Source: Syntrophaceae bacterium UBA2188 (lineage in GTDB: Bacteria > Desulfobacterota > BSN033 > UBA1163). Taken from it: a stretch of 16,459 bases of DNA. Below, piece by piece: positions 6,967 through 14,304 of this stretch. The notes beneath the pieces are model-generated. The model searched no databases, was not told where the DNA came from, and saw nothing but the letters and a program-made list of their open reading frames with translations. Each line of letters opens with the position of its first letter. Positions within the stretch are counted from its first letter, which is position 1. A program made the position numbers and the translations under genes. Location: NCBI GenBank assembly GCA_002327985.1, contig DCVM01000004.1, positions 1 through 16,459 on the forward strand, written 5' to 3'.

Positions 6967-7434
6967 TTATCCCCATAGAACGACAGCCGCGAGGGTTGCC
7001 CCAATTCTTTTCACCTGATATTCACTGACGACGGTTTGAAGGTCCTTGATCTTCCAACCACGAAGCTTCATCCCCTCGGCAGCCATATTTCGGAGGATTT
7101 CATCGATCTTCCGCCGGTCTCCTTTAGCTGAATATTCCATGATCAACCCATTCTGATTTTCATCCTCTGGAAGCGCGACGGCGACGCCCGCTGAAATCGT
7201 CTCTCCGGGTATATCGCTGGTGATGGCAGCATAGGCGGCCGGAACCAGGGATCCTGGCGGGGGAGCAATGGGGGTGATCCGTTTACAGTGAGGTGGGACG
7301 ATGCTCGACATCTTGACGATGTTCGTGTTCCCGATGCCCGCCTGCAGAAGGGCTCCATCAAAGGCATTTAGAGGGGTGTAGCCATCTGAGGCTCCAGAAA
7401 CCAGAAAATATTGTGTCGGAATTTTAAAGATCAT
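6967..7434 (-). CDS. pdaD: Pyruvoyl-dependent arginine decarboxylase
   Basis: A 155-aa PvlArgDC-family protein converting arginine to agmatine and CO2. The proenzyme self-cleaves at a Ser-Ser pair to make the pyruvoyl group: here S43-S44 in IVKMSSIVPP, predicting a beta chain of 43 residues and an alpha chain starting with pyruvoyl at 44. The Gly-rich PPPGSLVPAAYA and the LIMEYSA segment (E100, probable catalytic Glu) are family hallmarks. Length is close to the archaeal and bacterial enzymes. GGAG lies 7 nt before the ATG, which starts 12 nt after the 36-aa ORF. This enzyme replaces the PLP-type SpeA and feeds the agmatinase gene downstream. Confidence 0.92.
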   Translation of the reverse strand: MIFKIPTQYFLVSGASDGYTPLNAFDGALLQAGIGNTNIVKMSSIVPPHCKRITPIAPPPGSLVPAAYAAITSDIPGETISAGVAVALPEDENQNGLIMEYSAKGDRRKIDEILRNMAAEGMKLRGWKIKDLQTVVSEYQVKRIGATLAAVVLWG

Positions 7435-7446
7435 GGCGCTTCTCCA

Positions 7447-7557
7447 TCATCTCTCATCTAAGTAAAGACACATGGGGTTGGTGATGGACTTCTTTCCTAG
7501 AACATCGATCTCAGTCACCGAGCGACCTTTTAGAAGGAGGGGGGTGAACTGATCCAT
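7447..7557 (-). CDS. 36-aa small ORF between regulator and arginine decarboxylase
   Basis: A 36-codon ORF beginning MDQFTPLLLKGRSVTEIDVL and ending in CLYLDER. AAGGAGG lies 10 nt before its ATG. The first 28 nt overlap the end of the regulator gene in another frame, and the stop is 12 nt before pdaD. It fills what would otherwise be a gap of about 95 bp, and its composition looks protein-like. I recognise no family. It could be a small regulator of polyamine synthesis, a leader peptide coupling the regulator to pdaD translation, or chance. Conservation in relatives is the deciding evidence. Confidence 0.42.
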   Translation of the reverse strand: MDQFTPLLLKGRSVTEIDVLGKKSITNPMCLYLDER

Positions 7558-8066
7558 AGAATCACCGCCTCCTTCGAACCAATGTTGTGGAGCCAATGCT
7601 CCTTCTCTGCTGAAAGATAAAAACATTCCCCTTTCTTTAGCTTGAGAATCTCTCTCCCAAAACGAAGGTTGACTCTTCCCCTGAGGACGAAACCAAACTC
7701 CTCCCCCTCATGGGGCTTTTCCTTTGGCGTTGACTCCCCTTTCCGAAGGGTCAGGAGGATGGGTTCCAACCGGCGATTCGTTGAACCCGGGACCAGAAGC
7801 TCAAACTTCTCGATCTTCTCTTTTTCAATCGCCACCCGGTCCTTTTCCCGGTAGATGATCTTTTCCTCCGAGGTCTCCCGGAAAAAGTCCGAGATATTTT
7901 CATCCAGGGCCTCGAGAATCTGGGCCAGACTGTCCAGGGAGATGGACGTCAGATCCCGTTCAATCTGGGAGATAAACCCCTTGGTCAGGTTAGCCCGCTC
8001 CGCAAGCTCTTCCTGGGTCAGGTTGCTCGACTGTCTCAAATTCAGAATACGTTCCCCAATCTTCAT
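7530..8066 (-). CDS. XRE-family HTH/cupin transcriptional regulator of polyamine genes
   Basis: A 178-aa two-domain regulator. Residues about 5-60 form an XRE helix-turn-helix (GERILNLRQSSNLTQEELAERANLT and on, with KGFISQIERDLTSISLDSLAQI as recognition region). Residues about 105-175 are a small cupin domain (PHEGEEFGFVLRGRVNLRFG, then ECFYLSAEKEHWLHN) likely to sense a small ligand. The architecture matches PuuR-like regulators. It is the first gene of the decarboxylase/agmatinase unit, and its promoter-leader is duplicated in front of nspB, so it probably controls both units, with a polyamine as the likely effector (inference). No Shine-Dalgarno sequence is visible before the ATG, which suggests low or regulated translation. 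Confidence 0.88.
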   Translation of the reverse strand: MKIGERILNLRQSSNLTQEELAERANLTKGFISQIERDLTSISLDSLAQILEALDENISDFFRETSEEKIIYREKDRVAIEKEKIEKFELLVPGSTNRRLEPILLTLRKGESTPKEKPHEGEEFGFVLRGRVNLRFGREILKLKKGECFYLSAEKEHWLHNIGSKEAVILWISSPPSF

Positions 8067-8134
8067 AAAATCGGAAAGAATAGTATAAAAAGAAAATTGT
8101 TTAGTAATATGTTAGACATTATAGAAAGAAATAA

Positions 8135-8150
8135 GTTTAATAAACTAAAC
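8135..8150. promoter_or_regulatory. Palindromic operator candidate, regulator operon
   Basis: GTTTAATAAACTAAAC is a near-perfect palindrome (one arm mismatch) lying just after the -10 box, over the expected transcription start. The same site, perfect in its arms, is at 10785-10800. Position and sharing suggest repression by the XRE-cupin protein. Further GTTTAG/TTAGAC half-sites follow in the leader (8099-8120). Confidence 0.6.
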
Positions 8151-8157
8151 TGACAAA

Positions 8158-8185
8158 ATTATAACGTCCTTTTTTTGTTTGTCAA
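8158..8185 (-). promoter_or_regulatory. Promoter of the regulator/arginine decarboxylase operon
   Basis: On the minus strand a perfect TTGACA (8185-8180) and perfect TATAAT (8163-8158) are 16 nt apart. Transcription would start near 8151, giving a leader of about 85 nt. Confidence 0.82.
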
Positions 8186-8269
8186 GCATTTTTTTTAAAT
8201 TTCTGAAAAAAAGTTTGGGACTCCCTGATGTCACTGATAATGGGCCAATTTTACAGATTAGGAGGGGAT

Positions 8270-9403
8270 TCAGGATAATCTATTTTTGTAATCCTGGTAA
8301 TAAAATTCCTTAATAAGTCGAAATCCTGACGCTTCGTTCCAAATTCCTATGGAGGGATGTCTAACGCCATTGAACATGGTCGTTTTGACAGTGGTGTAAT
8401 GAATCATATCCTCGAAGATGATTTTATCCCCGGGATTTAATTCTTGATCAAATGACCAACTCCCCATGGAGTCACCTGCCAGACAACTCATCCCTCCCAT
8501 TCGGTAAGTTGGTTTTCCTGCCCTTTCATCAGTGGCGCCCAATATGGCTGGTTGATAGGGCATTTCCAAACAATCAGGCATGTGGCAAGTAAAGGAGACA
8601 TCAAGAATAGCCGTTTTGATACCGCCATTTTCAACCATATCTAATATCGTAGACACTAAGTACCCTGTTTGATAGGTAAAGGCGCTCCCCGGTTCTAATA
8701 TCGCATCAACATGGTAATGATTTTTGAAATCCTTTAAGAGGTGAATCAAATGGGGGATATCATAATTCTTTTTTGTTATAAGATGACCACCGCCCATGTT
8801 CACCCATTTCAGCTTCGGTAAAAACTTGCCAAATTTTTTTAGAAAAACGGCTAACACTTTTTTCAGCGCAAAGGAATCTGCCTCAAATAATGTATGAAAA
8901 TGGAGTCCTTCCACGCCCTCGGGTAAAATACCCCCTAACTGTTCAGTAGTTATGCCCAGCCGAGACCCTGGTTTACAAGGGTTGTAAAGGTCATAGGGAG
9001 AATCTGAAAACTCAGGATTCACGCGCAAGCCGATCGATACACCCTGATGACTGGCCACCCTAAAATACTTTCGCCATTGGCTCAGGGAATTGAAGGAGAC
9101 ATGACTACTATAGGTCAGGATGTCTGTAAAAGACCCGTCTTCAAAGGCAGGCGAATAGGTATGCGCTTTGACTCCAAGTTCTTCAAAGGCCAATCGCGCT
9201 TCATGGAGTGAACTGGCTGAAGCGCCAAAACCGTATTCTTTAAAGATCGGAAAGACACCCCAATTGGAGAAAGCTTTAAACGAGACGAGAATGTCAATTG
9301 CGGCAATTTCCTTAACCTGTTTTATTAATTCAAGGTTATTTCGCAACAGGTGCTCGTCAATCACATAACAGGGGGTAGGAATATTATTGAAGTCAATCGG
9401 CAT
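8270..9403 (-). CDS. nspC: Carboxynorspermidine/carboxyspermidine decarboxylase
   Basis: A PLP-dependent alanine-racemase-fold decarboxylase of 377 aa from the ATG at 9403; a GTG four codons earlier is less likely because GAGGT lies 6 nt before the ATG. The PLP lysine is K43 in SFKAFSNW. The NMGGGH segment contacts PLP phosphate, EPGSAF follows, and C307 in SCLAGD is the second-subunit active-site cysteine. Together with its upstream neighbour it completes the alternative route: carboxyspermidine to spermidine, or carboxynorspermidine to norspermidine. Members act on both substrates, so the product depends on the diamine supplied; agmatinase nearby makes putrescine, favouring spermidine. Diaminopimelate decarboxylases share the fold but lack this active-site pattern. 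Confidence 0.9.
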   Translation of the reverse strand: MPIDFNNIPTPCYVIDEHLLRNNLELIKQVKEIAAIDILVSFKAFSNWGVFPIFKEYGFGASASSLHEARLAFEELGVKAHTYSPAFEDGSFTDILTYSSHVSFNSLSQWRKYFRVASHQGVSIGLRVNPEFSDSPYDLYNPCKPGSRLGITTEQLGGILPEGVEGLHFHTLFEADSFALKKVLAVFLKKFGKFLPKLKWVNMGGGHLITKKNYDIPHLIHLLKDFKNHYHVDAILEPGSAFTYQTGYLVSTILDMVENGGIKTAILDVSFTCHMPDCLEMPYQPAILGATDERAGKPTYRMGGMSCLAGDSMGSWSFDQELNPGDKIIFEDMIHYTTVKTTMFNGVRHPSIGIWNEASGFRLIKEFYYQDYKNRLS

Positions 9404-9424
9404 CGTTGACCTCACCAGAAGGTG

Positions 9425-9488
9425 GTCATTCCGGACTTGATCCGGAATCCAGTCTCTTCAACCTGGTTTCCTGCTTCGAAGGAATGAC
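9425..9488. repeat. Short inverted-repeat (REP/MITE-like) element between nspB and nspC
   Basis: The element is bounded by GTCATTCC (9425-9432) and GGAATGAC (9481-9488), perfect inverted arms, with an inner CCGGA-CTTGA-TCCGG hairpin (9431-9445). This GTCATTCCGGACTTGATCCGG type of sequence is a common dispersed intergenic repeat in many bacterial genomes. It sits in the 98-bp gap inside the nspB-nspC unit and would fold in the mRNA, possibly changing relative expression. Confidence 0.6.
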
Positions 9489-9501
9489 AACTCGTAGACC
9501 T

Positions 9502-10695
9502 TTACACTTCGAGATCCACATCATGCATTTCGTGCCAAGGAAGACCATGGAGGTTTAGTTGTTCCATGAAGGGATCCGGGTCGAATTCTTCGGTGTTGTA
9601 TACACCGGGCCGTTTCCATAACCCCTTCATGAACATCATCGCCCCGATCATGGCTGGTACCCCGGTGGTATAACTGACACCCTGGGCACCGGTTTCCCTA
9701 TAGGCATCCTGGTGTTTACAATTATTGTAGATATAATAGGTTTTCTCCTTGTGATTCTTGATCCCTCTGACCCGACAACCAATGGACGTTTCACCTGAAT
9801 AATGTTCACCGAGTTCGCCCGGGTTGGGCAATACTGCCTTGAGGAATTGGAGAGGAACAATCCCTTTTCCCTCGTACCAGATCGGTTTGATGCTGGCCAT
9901 TCCAATATTTTGAATCACCCGGAGATGGGTTAAATACTCCTGCCCAAAAGTCATCCAAAATCGAGCTCGTTTCAGAGCAGGAAAATGTTTCACCAGGGAT
10001 TCTAATTCCTCATGGTAAATCAGATACGATTCACGGGGCCCGATATTTGGATAATTGAGCGGTTTGTGAATTTCGTGAGGTTCGGTTTCAATCCATTTTC
10101 CATTTTCCCAGTATTTCCCTTTCTGGGTCACTTCACGAATATTGATCTCTGGATTAAAATTGGTTGCAAAAGGTTTTCCATGATCTCCGGCATTACAGTC
10201 GACGATGTCCAGAGTGTGAATTTCGTCAAAATGGTGTTTGGCCGCGTAAGCAGTAAAAACTCCCGTGACTCCCGGATCAAAGCCGCAACCTAATATGGCT
10301 GTGAGTCCTGCCTGTTTAAATCGATCATGGTAGGCCCATTGCCATTGGTATTCGAATTTAGCCACCTCCGGGGGTTCATAACTTGCCGTATCCAAATAAT
10401 TCACTCCTGCTTTGAGGCAAGCCTCCATGATCGTTAAATCTTGATATGGAAGGGCCACGTGAATGACCATCTCCGGCTTGAATCTTCTAAACAATTCCAG
10501 TAATTGTTGAACATTATCCGCATCCACCTGGGCGGTCTTCACCTGATTGGCGCCAATGGTCTTAGCAATGTCATCACACTTTGATTTGGTCCGGCTGGCC
10601 AGCATGATATCCGTAAACACTTGTGGTATGCCGGCCACTTTATGAGCGACCACGTTGCCAACGCCTCCAGCTCCAATGATCAATACGTTCGGCAT
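9502..10695 (-). CDS. nspB: Carboxynorspermidine/carboxyspermidine synthase (saccharopine dehydrogenase-like)
   Basis: A saccharopine-dehydrogenase-family protein, LYS1-like, 397 aa from the ATG at 10695. The N-terminal Rossmann motif is IIGAGGVGNVVAHKVA (about residues 5-21), followed by ASRTKSKCDDIA for NADP recognition. LGCGFDPGVTGVFTAYAAKH is typical of the carboxynorspermidine dehydrogenase branch. It reductively condenses putrescine (or diaminopropane) with aspartate semialdehyde, using NADPH, to give carboxyspermidine (or carboxynorspermidine). An ATG 12 codons upstream (10731) has no ribosome site and would put residues before the Rossmann strand, so I prefer 10695. Pairing with nspC downstream separates it from true lysine-pathway saccharopine dehydrogenases. 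Confidence 0.9.
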   Translation of the reverse strand: MPNVLIIGAGGVGNVVAHKVAGIPQVFTDIMLASRTKSKCDDIAKTIGANQVKTAQVDADNVQQLLELFRRFKPEMVIHVALPYQDLTIMEACLKAGVNYLDTASYEPPEVAKFEYQWQWAYHDRFKQAGLTAILGCGFDPGVTGVFTAYAAKHHFDEIHTLDIVDCNAGDHGKPFATNFNPEINIREVTQKGKYWENGKWIETEPHEIHKPLNYPNIGPRESYLIYHEELESLVKHFPALKRARFWMTFGQEYLTHLRVIQNIGMASIKPIWYEGKGIVPLQFLKAVLPNPGELGEHYSGETSIGCRVRGIKNHKEKTYYIYNNCKHQDAYRETGAQGVSYTTGVPAMIGAMMFMKGLWKRPGVYNTEEFDPDPFMEQLNLHGLPWHEMHDVDLEV

Positions 10696-10784
10696 GACCC
10701 GTCCCCACCTGTTTCCAATATCGGGAAACATAGTATAAAAAGAAATTTGTTTAGTAATCTGTAAGACATTATAAGAAGAATAAT

Positions 10785-10800
10785 GTTTAATAAATTAAAC
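10785..10800. promoter_or_regulatory. Palindromic operator candidate, nspB operon
   Basis: GTTTAAT-AA-ATTAAAC has perfect 7-bp arms and lies at the expected transcription start, in the same place as the copy at 8135-8150. It is the likely binding site of the XRE-cupin regulator encoded in the neighbouring unit. Confidence 0.6.
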
Positions 10801-10807
10801 TCCGAAA

Positions 10808-10835
10808 ATTATAACGCGTCTTTTTATTTTGTCAA
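10808..10835 (-). promoter_or_regulatory. Promoter of nspB-nspC
   Basis: Perfect TTGACA (10835-10830) and TATAAT (10813-10808) with a 16-nt spacer on the minus strand. Start expected near 10801, giving a leader of about 105 nt to the ATG at 10695. Confidence 0.82.
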
Positions 10836-10891
10836 GAATTATTTTGGGGTTGTCGACACCCCTTAGTGGTCGGTATTTTTATCCCCCTGCC

Positions 10892-10966
10892 TACCCCTCT
10901 TTGCCAAAGAGGGGTATAAAGGTAAACTTGTATTACCTGAACCCCTCACAGAGGGATTACGGGGTT
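10892..10966. repeat. Palindromic intergenic repeat upstream of uvrA
   Basis: TACCCCTCTTTG (10892-10903) and CAAAGAGGGGTA (10905-10916) form a perfect 12-bp palindrome around one base. A second hairpin follows, CCCTC-ACA-GAGGG (10943-10955), within AACCCC...GGGGTT (10940-10966). The sequence resembles widely dispersed CCCCTCTTTG-type repeats. It lies between the divergent nspB and uvrA promoters and may insulate them or end transcription. No clear uvrA promoter is seen in the rest of the gap. Confidence 0.6.
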
Positions 10967-11009
10967 TACACCTGGTTACTTTTAAGTTACGTTTTTGGAA
11001 GAGGGACAG

Positions 11010-13835
11010 ATGGAAAAGATCATCATTCGGGGAGCCAAGGTTCATAATTTAAAGAATATTGATGTGGAGGTTCCCCGCAATGCCTTGGTGGTGATTACCG
11101 GTCTGAGTGGGTCCGGTAAATCGACGCTTGCCTTTGATACCCTTTATGCAGAGGGGCAGAGACGGTATGTGGAGTCCCTTTCAGCCTATGCGCGCCAGTT
11201 TTTAGAGCAGATGGAAAGGGCAAACGTCGAATCCATCGAAGGGCTCTCCCCAGCCATTGCCATTGATCAGAGAAGCATGTCCCGAAACCCCCGTTCCACT
11301 GTGGGCACGGTGACAGAGATCTACGATTACCTCCGGCTCCTTTTCGCTAGAATCGGAGAAGCTTTCTGCCCCCATTGTAGCTCCCCCATTTCATCACAAA
11401 CCCTTCAGCAGATGACCGAAACACTTCTCCGATTTTCTAAAGGAACCTCCCTCACTGTCCTTTCTCCCATCGTCAGAGGGAAAAAAGGTGAATATCGAAA
11501 AGAGTTGGAGGAACTCCGGAGGGATGGTTTTATAAGAGTGAGAATTGACGGGCAAACAAGAGACCTCAGCGAGGAAATCCGTTTGGATAGGAATAAGCGC
11601 CACGAGATCGATGTGGTCGTGGATCGTTTGATCATCAAAGAAGGAGTGGAAAAGAGGCTCAACGATTCCTTGGAGATCGCTTCCCACTTGTCGGAAGGGA
11701 TTGTGAAAGTGGAAAAAGAAGGATCGGCCCCCATGGTGTTCAGCCAGAGGTTTTCCTGCATTGAGTGCGGATTCAGTTTTCCTGAGATCACCCCCCGGAT
11801 GTTTTCCTTCAACAGTCCTCAGGGGGCATGTCCTACCTGCGGTGGATTGGGCACAAAGCGCTATTTCGATCCGGACCTCATTGTTCCGAATCCCGTCCTT
11901 TCGGTGAACGAGGGGGCCATCCTTCCATGGAGTAAAAAAGGGGAATCTTTTTTAAGACCTGTCCTGGAAGGATTAGCAAAGCATTATCATTTCGATCTCG
12001 ATACCCCGTTTCATCGATTGGCCAAATCAGTTCAGCAACTTCTTCTCTATGGATCAGAGGGAGAAAAAATCTCTTTCAAGGTGAAAGGAAAGGCCGGACC
12101 ACACCTTTTTCGCCAGGCGTTTGAAGGGGTGATTCGAGAAATGGAAAAGAGGTGGAAGGAGGATGAGGAAGGGCATGAAGAGTTAGAGGGGTTTATGAAC
12201 GTATCTTCCTGCCCTGATTGTGGAGGGACACGGCTGAAGAGGGAAATGCTTTCAATCAAGGTGGGGAGTAAATCGATCGCTGAGGTGACCCATCTCTATG
12301 TCAAGGAAGCACTCCATTTCCTGGGGAATTTGGAATTGTCCCCGAGATCTCAAAAAATTGCACAGGGAATTTTGAAAGAAATTGAAGATCGACTCAAGTT
12401 TATGGTGGAGGTGGGGTTGGATTACCTGACGCTGGATCGGTCCGCTTCCACTCTTGCTGGAGGAGAATCCCAACGCATTCGTCTGGCCACCCAAATCGGC
12501 TCGAGTCTAGTGGGGGTACTCTACATTTTGGATGAGCCCAGCATCGGGCTTCATCCCAGGGACCACCTGCGCCTCTTGGGAACATTAAAACGACTGAGAG
12601 ATCTGGGCAATACCGTTATTGTGGTGGAACATGATGAGGAGACCATTCGCTCTGCCGATCATATTATTGATATGGGCCCAGGACCCGGAGAGAGAGGAGG
12701 AGAGGTCGTCTTCACTGGACCCCCTGAGTCCTTGGTGAAGGCAGAACATTCATTGACAGGACAATATCTCTCAGGGGAAAAATTCATCCCTTTACCAAAA
12801 CAGAGAAGGCCTATCGCAGGGAAGTATCTTGTTGTCCGGGGGGCCACCGCCAATAATTTGAAAAACATTCATGTGAAAATTCCTTTGGGGGTATTCACCT
12901 GTATCACAGGCGTTTCAGGATCGGGGAAATCAACCTTGATCATCGATACACTCTATTGCCTGTTGGCCCAGCAACTTTATCATCTCCCGCAGCGCTGTGT
13001 TCCCGTTCAAGGGATGGAAGGATTGGAATTTGTAGATAAAGTCATCCATGTAGATCAGATGCCGATCGGAAGGACACCCCGTTCTAACCCGGCTACCTAC
13101 ACCGGCGTGTTTCAGCCCATTCGAGATCTCTTTGCCCAACTTCCTGAATCGAGGGTGAGAGGATTTCTTCCAGGGCGCTTCAGTTTTAATGTATCAGGAG
13201 GGCGGTGTGAATCATGTCATGGAGACGGGGTGCTGAAGGTCGAGATGCAGTTTCTTCCTGACGTCTATGTCACCTGCGAGGAGTGCCACGGAAAACGCTA
13301 TAATCGAGAGACCCTCGATATCCGGTATAAAGGAAGAACCATTTCCGAGGTGTTAGAGATGACAGCCGAAGAGGCAGATGAGTTCTTTCAGGCCATTCCA
13401 TCGATCCATCAAAAACTCCGAACCCTTTGCGATGTAGGCCTGGGCTACATTAAATTAGGTCAATCTGCCACGACCCTTTCAGGAGGGGAGGCCCAGAGAA
13501 TAAAACTGGCTAAAGAGTTGAGCAAAAAGGGAACCGGGAAAACCATCTATATCTTGGATGAGCCCACCACTGGTCTCCATTTCGCCGATATCCAGAGACT
13601 GCTTGATATCCTCAACCGATTGACCGATCGGGGGAATACGATCATTGTGATCGAACATAATATGGAAGTGATCAAATCCGCCGATTACATCATCGACCTG
13701 GGTCCGGAAGGCGGAGAGGGTGGGGGTCAAGTGATTGCCGAAGGGACTCCCGAGGAAATTTCCAGCATTCCACATTCCTATACGGGTCAATATCTTAAAA
13801 AGGCATTGAGTAAAACCCAGATGATTTCTTTTTAA
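11010..13835 (+). CDS. uvrA: UvrABC excision repair ATPase UvrA
   Basis: A complete UvrA of 941 aa from the ATG at 11010, preceded by GAGG; a TTG five codons earlier is unlikely as the family begins MxKIxIRGAxxHNLKNI. Two ABC ATPase halves are present: Walker A GLSGSGKST (31-39) with LAGGESQRIRLA (about 481) and LDEPSIGLH; Walker A GVSGSGKST (about 634) with LSGGEAQRIKLA (about 822) and LDEPTTGLH. Zinc modules are CX2CX20CX2C (C250, C253, C274, C277) and CX2CX19CX2C (C733, C736, C756, C759), plus CPHC near 120. It detects bulky DNA lesions and loads UvrB. It is followed by a separate promoter rather than another repair gene. Confidence 0.98.
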   Translation: MEKIIIRGAKVHNLKNIDVEVPRNALVVITGLSGSGKSTLAFDTLYAEGQRRYVESLSAYARQFLEQMERANVESIEGLSPAIAIDQRSMSRNPRSTVGTVTEIYDYLRLLFARIGEAFCPHCSSPISSQTLQQMTETLLRFSKGTSLTVLSPIVRGKKGEYRKELEELRRDGFIRVRIDGQTRDLSEEIRLDRNKRHEIDVVVDRLIIKEGVEKRLNDSLEIASHLSEGIVKVEKEGSAPMVFSQRFSCIECGFSFPEITPRMFSFNSPQGACPTCGGLGTKRYFDPDLIVPNPVLSVNEGAILPWSKKGESFLRPVLEGLAKHYHFDLDTPFHRLAKSVQQLLLYGSEGEKISFKVKGKAGPHLFRQAFEGVIREMEKRWKEDEEGHEELEGFMNVSSCPDCGGTRLKREMLSIKVGSKSIAEVTHLYVKEALHFLGNLELSPRSQKIAQGILKEIEDRLKFMVEVGLDYLTLDRSASTLAGGESQRIRLATQIGSSLVGVLYILDEPSIGLHPRDHLRLLGTLKRLRDLGNTVIVVEHDEETIRSADHIIDMGPGPGERGGEVVFTGPPESLVKAEHSLTGQYLSGEKFIPLPKQRRPIAGKYLVVRGATANNLKNIHVKIPLGVFTCITGVSGSGKSTLIIDTLYCLLAQQLYHLPQRCVPVQGMEGLEFVDKVIHVDQMPIGRTPRSNPATYTGVFQPIRDLFAQLPESRVRGFLPGRFSFNVSGGRCESCHGDGVLKVEMQFLPDVYVTCEECHGKRYNRETLDIRYKGRTISEVLEMTAEEADEFFQAIPSIHQKLRTLCDVGLGYIKLGQSATTLSGGEAQRIKLAKELSKKGTGKTIYILDEPTTGLHFADIQRLLDILNRLTDRGNTIIVIEHNMEVIKSADYIIDLGPEGGEGGGQVIAEGTPEEISSIPHSYTGQYLKKALSKTQMISF

Positions 13836-13836
13836 C

Positions 13837-13865
13837 TTGACAGAAATTCAAAAATGCACTATTGC
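13837..13865 (+). promoter_or_regulatory. Candidate promoter of the DUF4870 gene
   Basis: TTGACA (13837-13842), a 17-nt spacer and TATTGC (13860-13865), directly after the uvrA stop. The -35 is perfect, the -10 weaker. It would give an untranslated leader of about 95 nt. Confidence 0.45.
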
Positions 13866-13913
13866 TCAAACCGAGAAAGCAAAAGAGGGAGCCTGTTCAT
13901 TTTTTGCCTTGTC

Positions 13914-13932
13914 CGGCTATGGGTGATAGCCG
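13914..13932 (+). other. Stable hairpin in the DUF4870 mRNA leader
   Basis: CGGCTAT-GGGTG-ATAGCCG is a perfect 7-bp stem with a 5-nt loop, 35 nt before the start codon and not followed by a U-run. With the preceding CAAACCGAGAAAGC and GGGAGCC it faintly recalls c-di-GMP-I riboswitch parts, but the conserved GACGCAAAGCC core is missing, so no riboswitch is called. Confidence 0.3.
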
Positions 13933-13966
13933 AACCAAAGCCTATTTTTATATTAAGGAGGCAATC

Positions 13967-14293
13967 ATGGATGAAAAAGAGAAATCGAGCACAGGATTGG
14001 ATGAAAATGTAGCCGGGTTTCTTTGTTATCTTTTTGGATTTATCACAGGAATTGTCTTTTTAGTGGTGGAAAAGAAGAGCCGTTTTGTGAAATTTCATGC
14101 GATGCAGTCCACCATAACTTTTCTGGGTCTTTTCGTTATTTCACTCATCTTAGGCTGGCTCCCTGTCATTGGGGTCCTGATCATGGTTTTAAGCCTTATT
14201 TTGTGGCTCCTCCTCATGATCAAAGCCCTTCAGGGAAAACGATATTCATTGCCGATTATAGGGAAGATGGCAGAGGGGAAGTCAGGTCTTTAG
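13967..14293 (+). CDS. DUF4870-family membrane protein
   Basis: A 108-aa membrane protein. The start at 13967 is chosen because AAGGAGG lies 6 nt before it; the open frame extends 35 codons upstream without a ribosome site. Hydrophobic segments lie at about residues 16-35 (FLCYLFGFITGIVFLVV) and 50-86 (ITFLGLFVISLILGWLPVIG, then a second stretch), separated by a basic KKSRFVKFHAMQS loop. This pattern, with the FHAMQS motif, is typical of DUF4870/Tic20-like small proteins of unknown function. The following GerMN gene starts 11 nt after its stop, so the two probably form an operon. Confidence 0.85.
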   Translation: MDEKEKSSTGLDENVAGFLCYLFGFITGIVFLVVEKKSRFVKFHAMQSTITFLGLFVISLILGWLPVIGVLIMVLSLILWLLLMIKALQGKRYSLPIIGKMAEGKSGL

Positions 14294-14304
14294 GCGGGTT
14301 TTCT

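Larger units (their letters stand above)
8071..8190 (-). repeat. Promoter-leader duplicate, copy A (regulator operon)
   Basis: This 120-bp AT-rich stretch matches 10721-10840 without gaps at a constant offset of 2650; I count 98 of 120 identical bases. It spans the -35, the -10, a palindrome at the start site, and most of the untranslated leader before the regulator gene. The rest of the intergenic gap up to 8269 holds only the AT-rich tail after nspC, where I see no convincing terminator. Confidence 0.88.
10721..10840 (-). repeat. Promoter-leader duplicate, copy B (nspB operon)
   Basis: Gap-free partner of 8071-8190. Differences are scattered, while the -35, -10, palindrome arms and the TAGTATAAAAAGAAA block stay intact. 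This selective retention argues for function in both copies rather than a recent accidental duplication. Confidence 0.88.

Noticed and set aside
8191..8269. Intrinsic terminator after nspC
   Set aside because: T-rich on the minus strand, but the only stems are about 3 bp (GGGAGTCCC); not convincing.
13843..13966. c-di-GMP-I (GEMM) riboswitch before the DUF4870 gene
   Set aside because: Some pieces look similar (CAAACC, GAAAG, GCCGAA), but the conserved GACGCAAAGCC core and the P2 stem are absent.
14023..14304. N-terminal extension of the GerMN protein overlapping the DUF4870 gene
   Set aside because: This is an out-of-frame reading of the DUF4870 coding sequence; the basic plus transmembrane N-terminus starts naturally at the GTG at 14305.
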